DNA of 22,288 bases, taken from positions 1 to 22,288 of the forward strand of contig NAVB01001363.1 of the NCBI GenBank assembly GCA_002179805.1, read 5' to 3'. The notes under the pieces are model-generated. The model searched no databases and was not told the origin of the DNA. It saw only the letters and a list, made by a program, of their open reading frames with translations. This DNA is from Acanthamoeba lenticulata (lineage: Eukaryota > Discosea > Longamoebia > Acanthamoebidae). The translations under genes were made by a program, and so were the position numbers. This document shows, piece by piece, positions 1 through 7,686 of the stretch; the stretch's first letter is position 1; each line of letters starts with the position of its first letter.

Positions 1-127
1 GTCGCTTTAAAAGGTATCGTTGCTTTTATGCGCAGAGAGCGAATCACCGTGTGGAGTTTAAGGTGGCTGAAGAGCCCAAGCGTGGGGTGGCTGCGGTTGA
101 AGAGTCGAGGCCCACACGAAAGAAGAG

Positions 128-934
128 ATGAGAAAAGCCAACTCTCCCGCCGCTGGAGGCTGGCTCTTGGTGTTCGTCCTCATCCTCGCGGCATGGGGTG
201 TTAAGGAGAGCCAATCTGGGGTTGCCGAGACGGAGACTCCGTCAAGCACGCCGTCCGCCTCACCGTCGGCCTCAGCCTCACCATCAACCTCGCCTTCCCA
301 GTCGCCCACGAATTCGCCCTCCCCGTCAAGCACGCCGTCCGCCTCACCGTCGGCCTCAGCCTCGCCTTCCCTTGCCGTGACTCCGTCGGTTTCGCCGACG
401 CCTTACCCGGCTTGCTCCACGGCTCGGCTCACGCGAAAGATTCTCAACTTCAACAAGCACGTGCGGGACTGGCTCTTCAACAACATCCCCAAGAAGCCGC
501 GCCACTCCAAGGGGCTGTCCGACCGTCTGTCGCTGGACGTGTGCAAGCAAGTTGTGCTCAACGTCCCCGTTGCGTCGGGCCTCAGCGACCGTCGCACCTG
601 GGCCACCGACCCCACCTACGTGCGCCAGCGCTTCAGCGTGAAGAACGTGCCGTGTCCCGTGGTCGCGAGCTACGTCGAGCTCAACTACACCGTCGTCGAC
701 CCTGCCAAGGCGATCAACTTCTGGGCTGAACAGAACCTCGACCTGTCCGAGGTCACCCACTTTGGCTCCGGCGCCTGGGACCTCGCGGGCAGCGCGACCA
801 ACGTCGGCTTCATGGCCGCACTGGTCAAGATCGTCAACGACGAGTCCAACTGCCCGCCCATCAACCTGCCCTCCTACTACTCGAAGCGACAGATCGAGGA
901 GCCTCTCGAGCCTCTCGAGCCTCTCGAGGCCTAG
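128..934 (+). CDS. secreted Ser/Pro/Thr-rich protein, function unknown
   Basis: This is an uninterrupted 268-codon frame from an ATG in a purine-rich leader to TAG. Residues about 12-25 form a hydrophobic core (WLLVFVLILAAWGV) after a short basic N-terminus, which reads as a signal peptide or signal anchor. Residues about 35-92 are a low-complexity Ser/Pro/Thr/Ala linker, of the kind that is O-glycosylated in surface proteins. A globular part of about 160 residues follows, with four cysteines (in ACST, DVCK, VPCP and SNCP), consistent with disulfides, and one N-glycosylation sequon (NYT). The C-terminus ends in a short EPL repeat. I do not recognise the globular domain. It could be a lectin-like, binding or enzyme domain, and the sequence does not decide. 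It converges with the dehydrogenase gene, whose stop lies about 140 bp downstream. Confidence 0.75.
   Translation: MRKANSPAAGGWLLVFVLILAAWGVKESQSGVAETETPSSTPSASPSASASPSTSPSQSPTNSPSPSSTPSASPSASASPSLAVTPSVSPTPYPACSTARLTRKILNFNKHVRDWLFNNIPKKPRHSKGLSDRLSLDVCKQVVLNVPVASGLSDRRTWATDPTYVRQRFSVKNVPCPVVASYVELNYTVVDPAKAINFWAEQNLDLSEVTHFGSGAWDLAGSATNVGFMAALVKIVNDESNCPPINLPSYYSKRQIEEPLEPLEPLEA
239..363 (+). repeat. direct 41-bp repeat in the Ser/Pro linker
   Basis: A 41-bp segment at 239-279 recurs at 323-363 with no change that I can see. The 84-bp period is 28 codons, so it stays in frame and lengthens the Ser/Pro/Ala linker of the secreted protein. Such repeats usually arise by slippage or unequal exchange. 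Confidence 0.8.
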
Positions 935-1072
935 ACGTCGTCTTCCCCCTCCTCCCCCTCCCCCTTCTTCTTCTTCTTCTATCCCACGGGTTCTGTCCGG
1001 TCTTTCGATAAACGTTAAGAGAGTGTGTCTGTGTCATACGCAATTGCGGATTGGTTCAGTTGTTGTTGTTGT

Positions 1073-2801
1073 CTATTGTCTCTGTGGCTGCGCCATCCAA
1101 CGGGCGTTGACGCAGTTGCGCGGGGCGCCGCCCTGGAGGACGCGCTTGACCTCGAGCGCGGCCTTGGTGCGCATCTCCACGAAGCCCTCGTCGCTGTAGA
1201 ACGCCGAGTGCGGCGTCAACAGCAGGTTGGGCACGTCGTTCAGGTGTCCTGCGCGCCCGCCATGAGTGAGCGAGTAGGCGCTTAACCCATTCTCTGGGGA
1301 GAGAAACGCGAACCGTCGGTGTAGGGCTCCTGCTCGAGCACATCGAGCGCGGCCGCGCCGATGCGCCCGTCTCGCATGGCCTCGAGCAGCGCCGTCTCAT
1401 CGACAAGGCCGCCCCGCGCGGTGTTCACCAAAAACATCTGCAAATATTCACCAATTAATTTGGAATATATCTTGAATAAGTTTCGATTAATTAATAAAAG
1501 TACAACGAGACGTACGCCCTTCTTAGCCGGGATGTGGGCCAGCGCGTCACGGCTGAGGAGGTGGTGGTTGTCGGCGTTGAGGTCGCAGTTGAGGGAGACC
1601 ACGTCGCACGAGCCGAGCAGCTCCTCGAGCGACTCGCACCGCCCGATGCCTGCTCACAGCAAGCCGGCAACGAAGCCGTCGACGAGCACCAAGACATCAA
1701 CAACCACACCAACATGCGAGTGGTCGGGCTGCTGGAGCGCACCCATGGACTTGTCGACGCCGTCGGGCAGGTAGGGATCGAAGAACACAATGTCAAAGCC
1801 GAACGGCTTGGCCCGCTCCACCACGGCTGCACGCCACACACACATACACACACGCGCGCGCCAACGCGTCAGCCCACCGCGGTGGTGCCGTACGTGGGAC
1901 GGACGAGGCTGGGCCGAGGCGGCGCACCACGCCCGATCTTGCCGAGTCCGACGACGCCCAGCCGCTTGCCCCGGATCCTTGTGGCGCCTGTGCGGAGGCG
2001 CAGAACCCCAGAATTTAGTGTCAATCAGATGATCGTTGCCAAAACGCGCACAGCACCCTTGGCGGCGTGGGTGGGCCACTTGTTCTCGCGCGTCCCGTTG
2101 GCCAGCTCGTGCGTCTTGCGCATCTGCACGAGGGCTCGTGTCAGCGGGATCGACCCCGCGGGGAGGGAGTCGTCAGGCGCTCGCTGGAGGAGAAGGAGGA
2201 ATGACCAGGTTGAGGATCAGGGAGAGCGCCGAGTCGGCCACTTCCTCCACGCCGTAGTCGGGCACGTTGGCCACGTAGATGCCTGGTGGTGATGATGATG
2301 AACTGATGAGGAGGATGCAGACACACGACTGGGTGAAGAAATACCTCGCTCGCCAGCCGCCTGGAGGTCCACCGAGTCGACGCCCATCCCCACGCGCACC
2401 AGCACCTTCGCCTTGGTCTCCTTGCCTGGTGGTCATCACCACCACGGGAACATGAAGGAGGTCGTTGTTGTTGACAGGCAAGGGGGCAAGAAGAAGAGGA
2501 GAAAACGGACTGGAGAGCTTGGTCTCAAAGACCTCGCGAGGGAAGTGGACGAGGTGCCACACCAACAGGCCAGCGGCCTCCTGCGCAACGTTGCCGGTTC
2601 GTAACGAGGCTCCCCTGTTCTGTGCTCTTCTTGGTGGTTACGGCGGGGAGCACGTACATGAAGACGGTCGGGCAGGGCTTGGTGGCCTTCCACCTGCCAG
2701 CACTCGACGCGGGCCACGCCCTTCAACACCTCGGCCTCGATGCTGGCGTCGGCCAAGAAGTCGACCATCACCACCAGCGGCAGCTGTTCCTCTGCGCTCA
2801 T
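1073..2801 (-). CDS. CtBP-like D-2-hydroxyacid dehydrogenase (NAD-dependent family)
   Basis: This is a multi-exon gene read from ATG at 2801 to TAG at 1073-1075. Exons supported by phase are about 2511-2619, 2345-2425 and 2206-2282, followed by further exons starting near 2125, 1985, 1800, 1640, 1440 and 1250. Successive exons encode VLVRVGMGVDSVDLQAAGER, ANVPDYGVEEVADSALSLIL, the Rossmann motif GLGKIG, FFDPYLPDGVDKSMGA, VNTARGGLVDETAL, LDVLEQEP and LTPHSAFYSDEGF. These are the substrate lid, NAD-binding and catalytic Arg/Glu/His signatures of the 2-hydroxyacid dehydrogenase family. The spacing and wording (DPYLPDG, HSAFYSD) are closest to C-terminal binding protein (CtBP), a metazoan NAD-sensing transcriptional corepressor. 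A metabolic glyoxylate or phosphoglycerate dehydrogenase is the alternative. The exon 1/2 junction is uncertain: the donor could be at 2657 (38-bp intron) or about 2693, both in phase 0. Confidence 0.85.
1830..1862. repeat. CA microsatellite in a dehydrogenase intron
   Basis: An alternating CA/CG tract (CACACACATACACACACGCGCGCG) lies within an intron of the minus-strand dehydrogenase. It is a simple sequence repeat with potential for Z-DNA; no function is evident. Confidence 0.7.
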
Positions 2802-2973
2802 GTTGTCGTTGTTGCTCAATAGACGGTTTTTTATGCTGAAAAGAATAGAGGTCTTCGCTGCGCTGAATCAGTTTTGAAATCAAGATTGATCGTCTGTGTG
2901 GCAATTTACTGATAAGAATGGCGGAAATGGATGAACAAGAAGAGATAGAAAAGAAGGGGATCGTTGTAGTTGA

Positions 2974-3651
2974 TTACTGAGCGGCCTCGTCCTCCTTCTT
3001 CTCTTCGGCAACAGCCTCAGCGCCCTCGGTGGCCTTGTCATCCTGCTCCTCTTCCTCCTGGCCAACCGACTTCATGTAGGTCTCAAGATCCTCGTCAAGC
3101 TTGACCTTAGCGGTCTCGGCGTCGCCCAGCATGTAGGATTCTAGCTCGGCATCGAGCGCTTCCTTCGAGGGGGGCTTGCGATCACGGCCGCCGCCACGTC
3201 CGCCACCACGGCCACCTCGGCCGCCCCTGCCACCTCGGGCGCCGCCGCGACCCCGCGTGGGGGCACCACCACCACGGCTGCCATTACGACCGCCAGAGGG
3301 GGGGAATGATCGGCGAGGCGGGCGCGAATCGACGACTGCGCCGCCATTACCCCCTCGGGGGCGACGGCCGCCCCCAGATGACGGGTAGGCAGTGACATCC
3401 CTGTCATCGTGACCCCATCCACGCGCACGTACATCCCTGGCGCCTTCGTCGCCCCAGCTGTCGCTGCGGTTCCTCCTGCCGCCCGTGCGTGTGTTCATGA
3501 CGTTGTCGAAGCGGTCATCGGCCTGACGGCGCTGGTTGGCGCCCTGGCGGTCCGACCTGAGCTGTGAGAACCTGTCGTTGAGAGTCACCGTGCGCGAGTC
3601 GCCATCCCTGCCGCCGGCCGTGATGGTCATAGCTCTGCCTGATCTCGACAT
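2974..3651 (-). CDS. RGG-box RNA-binding protein with CHTOP/FoP-type C-terminus
   Basis: This is a single-exon, 225-residue frame with ATG at 3651. Three parts are visible. Near residues 20-37 is a TVTLNDRFSQLRSDR segment resembling the conserved N-terminal LNERF motif of CHTOP. Residues about 60-155 form an Arg/Gly domain dense in RGG and GRGG, the usual target of arginine methyltransferases. From about residue 158, two similar acidic helices (KEALDAELESYML and KLDEDLETYMKSV) match the FoP_duplication pattern found in CHTOP and Aly/REF-type TREX proteins. The tail is Glu/Asp/Lys-rich. Family knowledge suggests a nuclear role in mRNA export or chromatin-linked RNP assembly; the specific role here is inference. 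There is no RRM, which argues against Aly/REF itself. Confidence 0.8.
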   Translation of the reverse strand: MSRSGRAMTITAGGRDGDSRTVTLNDRFSQLRSDRQGANQRRQADDRFDNVMNTRTGGRRNRSDSWGDEGARDVRARGWGHDDRDVTAYPSSGGGRRPRGGNGGAVVDSRPPRRSFPPSGGRNGSRGGGAPTRGRGGARGGRGGRGGRGGGRGGGRDRKPPSKEALDAELESYMLGDAETAKVKLDEDLETYMKSVGQEEEEQDDKATEGAEAVAEEKKEDEAAQ

Positions 3652-4672
3652 TGTGTTGAAGTTGTTCGGTTTCGATAGAAGGGTATGGGAAATGGGTCGA
3701 TCGATCTATCGGTTGGAGAGAGAGAGGAGAAGGAAGAGCGTGGAATCAATCAAAGGGCAGCACGGCCATTTTTAGAGCAGAGCTTGCATCACACGTGTGT
3801 CCACGGTGCGCTCGCAGAAGAGAAGAATCCATCCGAGCTAGACTCCCACTTAATTTCTGAGCCAACTCGCTCGAGTGGTATCGAGCGAGCGCAGTGGTGC
3901 TGGCTGCGTTCTGGAGAAAGATGCCATTGTGGAGCCGGTATGATAGGGTACCTGCCGACGACGAGAAATGTACAGCAGCTGCTGAGGATGTGGTGATTGC
4001 TGGCGGATGAAGAAGATCGCGGCTAACGGCCGTTGCCACAACACGCACGGATCCTAGCCCAATGGGAGCTCGCTACCTTTTCTCTACCTTTTTTGCACGG
4101 GGAAAAGAAACGGAAACAGCTTTTCCATTTGGTGGTTCCTGTTGTGCTGCTCGTGGACATCGCTCGTGGAGTGATGATGATCAGGTCTCTGGCGGTTGTA
4201 TAGTACTGACAGTTTGAAATAACAGGGCGAGAAGAAGGAGGAAGATCTTGCTATTCAACGACGGGGCAGAAAGAAGGCCACAGCTTGCCCTCCAGGCCGC
4301 GTCGCAGTGGAGTTCATGCGCGGCGCTCCGAGTTACAGAGCGCACGAGAATGCGCGGTAGAGACAGAAGAGGAAGAGGTCAGGAGGAGTGATGAGAGGAT
4401 AGAGTGAGAGGGCATAGTATTTTACACCACAGTATTGTTATCGTTGGGCATTCGTCCTGTAACGTTACGTCACAGAAGGAAGAGGAAAGGAGAGGAGAGG
4501 AACATGCACGTCAGAAAAAGCAGCCAAAGGCAAGCTGTAGGCGAGCAGAGCCAAACGAACAAAAAGAAACGAAGAGACTTGCAAGGCCGAAGAAAATTAA
4601 AGAAAAGCTGCGTGGTAGATGAAAGGGCAGCAATTGGGAAAGGTGCCTACCGGTTCCGTTTGATTTGGCGAC
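3652..4672. other. 1-kb stretch without a convincing gene
   Basis: This lies upstream of the RGG gene and downstream of the TAPT1 locus. Open frames on both strands lack ATG starts or recognisable domains. The 3700-3770 part is purine-rich (GAGAGAGGAGAAGG) and probably belongs to the RGG gene's 5' leader or promoter. About 4440-4610 is A/G-rich. I see no tRNA, rRNA or obvious structured RNA, though I cannot exclude a small nuclear RNA. Confidence 0.5.
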
Positions 4673-5061
4673 CTAGCTCCCGCTATCGCTGGCTTTATCC
4701 TTGTTGAAGTTCTTGATGTGAATCTGCGCCACCTCAGGGGACAACAATCGGGCTCCGCAGGAGCACACGAAAGTTTTGCTCCATGGATACCGGCCCGGTA
4801 TGGGCTCGCCAAGAACATGCTCTGGTGATGAACAAGCAATCCAGCACAAAGCGCGTAAATCACCAAACATTGCTCATGGGACGCCAACGGAGGCACAAAA
4901 TGCGAAAATTACACCCAACGCACCTTTAACTCGCCCACGCCCTCGGCTTGGCGTTTTCGGACTGGAAGCGACGGGCGTGGAGCTCATCGTGTTCGTCGTG
5001 CTCCGCAGCAAGGGCACACCTGGAATTGAAGGCCCGATCAAGAAACACCGTCCCCTTCGTC
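4673..5061 (-). CDS. two orphan exons encoding a Cys/His-containing C-terminus
   Basis: Two exon-like segments can be joined on the minus strand: 5061-4931 and 4821-4673, ending in TAG. The splice is phase-compatible (donor GTTAAA, acceptor ATCACCAG). Together they give about 93 residues with balanced, charged composition, including CALAAEHDEHDELHARRF and the Cys-Cys segment TFVCSCGARLLSPEVAQIHI, which looks like part of a small zinc-binding fold. No ATG can begin the first exon, and it needs a phase-2 partner upstream. The available partners are TAPT1 exon 7 with a donor in its CTCCA/GTACC sequence, or the same exon read past its TAG to TTGTG/GTATTC. It may therefore be an alternative 3' end of the TAPT1 gene or the remnant of another gene. 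I do not recognise the family. Confidence 0.4.
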
Positions 5062-5164
5062 CTGCCCGCAGTTCAAACTGATAAAATGGGGGAACATTCC
5101 AAACATGCCACAACGCAAAGGAAATTCAGCAGGAGTCAGGAAAACAGGAATACCACAAGAGAAG

Positions 5165-6897
5165 CTAGCAAGCCAGGGCGAGTATCGATCGGAACTTGGT
5201 GTAGAGGTGGTACTGGAGCGAGTTGAACTTGCACACGAAACAGTGCTTGACCCAGTCGACCAGGCACTCGCTGCGGCGGGTGAGACGTGTGAGCCCCCGC
5301 AGACACACAAACGCACACACATACAAAACTCCACATTCTCCACCTCGCAACTACGTTGGTGGTGAAGCCAACAAGGCCTTGGCCGGTGCGTGCGCGGGAT
5401 TGATAGAGAGAGAGAGAGAGAGATGAACCTGATGTAGACGGCCAGGAGCATGTAGCCCATGGATGAGAGCCACTTGATCGAGACATCCCACTCTAGGTCT
5501 GAGCAGTTGTGGCCCACCACGGCAAAGATGAATATGAACACCTGGAAGCGCTCCACGATATCTGTGCGTGCGTCCAATGATGAAAAGTCCCAACGAACAG
5601 TAACAACAGCACGGTGGTGGAGGCAGCGAGTAGTACCGCTGCAGGAGATCTGGAAGAGGTTCTCGCGGGAGTACTTCTTGAAGGCGGCAGACTTGAGCTC
5701 GACGAACTGGTTGGAGACCAGGAGCGTGATGAGGGAGCTGCTCCCCGAGTTGATGGCCACGTTGAGGGTGATCATCAGGTACAGCAGCACCAACGAGTGC
5801 AGCGCTGTGTCACCCAATTGTGAGCCAAGTTCAACTACCTGGTGGTCAAGCTTGAGGGGAGGGATGGAGAGGACTAAAAAGAAGAACCGTTGTACGCGGC
5901 GGCGATGAGAAAGTGGGGGAACAGGTAGACGGCGGACTGGAGGGTTGACGACGTGCGCGTAGCGCCATTGACACGGCTGAAGAGGGCATCAAAGATGTCC
6001 TGTCCGAACGCGCAGCACAGCTTGTCCACCACCTGCAGCCCACCACACAGGGGCTGAGGATCGCTACAACCGCGCAGGAAGGGTGCCGCAAGAAGGGGGG
6101 GGGCGACCTCAAGCAGGTTGAAGATGACGTAGAGCTTGAAGACAGCCTGGCCCCGAATGTAGTGGTAGGCCATGCTGATGTCGATGTGGGCCAGTACCCA
6201 GCACGAGCTCAGAAGAATAGCCCCGCGCATGATGTCATACATGGACGTGGCCTTGGTCGTCCTGCATGGGCATGTTTGCATAAGTGAGTGGGCCGCGGTG
6301 CTTAAGCGGGCAGGACGGCAGAGGCAGACCTTCCTGTGAAGGTCGCCCACGTAAGGCGCACGGCGCCGAGGATCACGCGTGGAGGTAGGAAGGTGAAGAC
6401 GAAGAGAAAGGAGTCCAAGCAAATGAAGAACCCAAGAAACAAGAGCTGGCCCAGTCCAACAACACGGCAACCAGCTCAGCCAGGGCTGCAGTCGAGGTGA
6501 GTGGGTGGGCACCATACCTTTTCGAGGACAATGGGAGCCTGGAAGAAGTTGTGGATCTCACGCTGTTTGAGGAGGAGGGTGGGGTCGGGCGGGAGGTAGT
6601 CCGAGCCCAACTCCTCTCGCAAATAGTCCAGCACGGGGAACAGAGTGCTGCCTCCTGCAAGGCTTGCTTGTGACAAAAGACGCTGCTGTTGCTGTTGCTG
6701 CTGCAAGTGTGAAGGCGGGTCGGCGTTCAGTTCGTTGAGGGCAGCTTCCTCCCGCCCCATGTTGCTTCCTGCCACCACAGCTAAGAAAAAGTTGGTTCCG
6801 CGTTTTGATGATGTTCAACATAAGTGCTACCTGTGCTACTGTTTTGGTTGTCGCTCTCGTGCTGCATGTCTTTCGACGTGCCAACACTGCTCTCCAT
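5165..6897 (-). CDS. TAPT1: TAPT1-family multi-pass membrane protein
   Basis: Eight exons close in phase: 6831-6897, 6518-6780, 6330-6445, 6108-6261, 5888-6032, 5637-5804, 5429-5561 and 5165-5270, giving 383 residues. The N-terminus is Gln-rich and then carries LDYLREELGSDYL. Diagnostic TAPT1 (DUF747) motifs follow in order: LGFFICLDSFLFVFTFLP, HIDISMAYHYIRGQAVFKLY, FGQDIFDALF, LVSNQFVELKSAAFKKYSRE, NLFQISCSDIVERFQ and LVDWVKHCFVCKFN. There are about five hydrophobic segments. Family members sit in the ER/Golgi and, in animals, affect cilia base function and collagen secretion; yeast and plant relatives act in ER quality control. The frame stops at TAG (5165-5167), where other family members continue through another membrane region, so the C-terminus looks short. 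The start at 6897 is chosen for context; an in-frame ATG about 130 bp further upstream is possible. Confidence 0.88.
5405..5423. repeat. GA microsatellite in TAPT1 intron 7
   Basis: About nine AG units sit just inside the donor side of the intron between TAPT1 exons 7 and 8 (5271-5428). On the transcribed strand it is a CT tract. Confidence 0.8.
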
Positions 6898-7251
6898 CTC
6901 TCTTCCAGGGGCACAACAGAAATAAAAAAAACCCAGCCAAGAGGAAAAGGGAAGAGAAATGCGTCTTCTCGTGTCCTCTGGGCGAACAGGGCCAGGCATG
7001 CCAGTCCAGTTCTTCCGCTCGCTCATGGTCGCTGCCAAATTCACCTCACGTGGTGATCACCTCAGCGCTTGTTCAAAACCACCACAGGCAAAGACAGCTC
7101 ACTCAAAACGCTTTTAGGCAAGAATGCTCACCTTCTGTTCCGGGCTGTGACGACATCGAGCACTTTTGCTTCTCCTAACCTCGCCGCCCTTGCTGGTAGT
7201 CAATTCCTCACACACACTCACACACAACTACCCTTGCCCGTGACAACAACG
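6898..7251. promoter_or_regulatory. divergent intergenic region, TAPT1 / small membrane protein
   Basis: This 354-bp gap separates two divergently transcribed genes and must hold both promoters and 5' leaders. CACACA runs at 7209-7228 lie in the leader of the plus-strand gene. I see no clear TATA box. Minus-strand reading remains open over part of it, so the TAPT1 start could lie as far up as about 7026. Confidence 0.5.
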
Positions 7252-7587
7252 ATGGTTTGCCTGGCGAAAAGAATCGTGGTAGCCTCGATAGTCATCCTCT
7301 CTTGCTCCGCGGCCGCCGCCATCACTTTCTTTTTGGCTCCTTTGTGGGGCCTTGCCCTGCTGGGCGTTCCTATTTCAATGGGACTCTACCTTTGCATCGT
7401 ACGTTCTCGTTCTATCCTTGCTCACCCTCAATTCATGTTAACCAACAACGCTTGAGTACGTTCTCAGACGGCCTTTACTGGAGATCCTGACATCCCAAGT
7501 CCCTGGCCGAAGAAGAAGGCCAACAAGGAAGAGCCTGCAGAAGGTCAGACCAACCAACAGCCTGAAGACGCCCCTGTGCCAGTGTAA
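7252..7587 (+). CDS. 88-aa protein with two membrane helices
   Basis: Two exons, 7252-7398 and 7468-7587, are joined across a 69-bp intron (GTACGT donor, TTCTCAG acceptor, phase 0). The first exon encodes 49 residues that are almost entirely hydrophobic: a helix at about 7-27 and a second at about 29-49 with a WGLALLGVP turn, preceded by a Lys-Arg pair. The second exon encodes a soluble acidic/Pro/Gln tail (DIPSPWPKKKANKEEPAEG). This layout fits a small integral membrane protein with a cytosolic tail, possibly an assembly or accessory subunit. I do not recognise a family. It converges with the MOCOS gene, the two stops being about 100 bp apart. Confidence 0.7.
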
Positions 7588-7686
7588 GAGGGCACCAAGA
7601 GCACAAGCACAAGAAACAACGCCGCCCCTCCTTGATGAAGGTGGGCTTTTTTTTGATTATTCTCTTCTCATTGGGTCACTGAGGTC

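Noticed and set aside
1534..2292. 252-codon plus-strand frame across the dehydrogenase
   Set aside because: The opposite strand carries dehydrogenase motifs exon by exon across the same interval; the plus frame is their mirror and has no domain.
3746..4048. Minus-strand 100-codon frame resembling a mitochondrial presequence
   Set aside because: It begins at GTG rather than ATG, has no domain, and lies in the leader/promoter of the RGG gene.
4404..4707. Plus-strand frames rich in Lys/Arg/Glu
   Set aside because: They come from A/G-rich noncoding sequence, and two different frames give equally basic low-complexity text.
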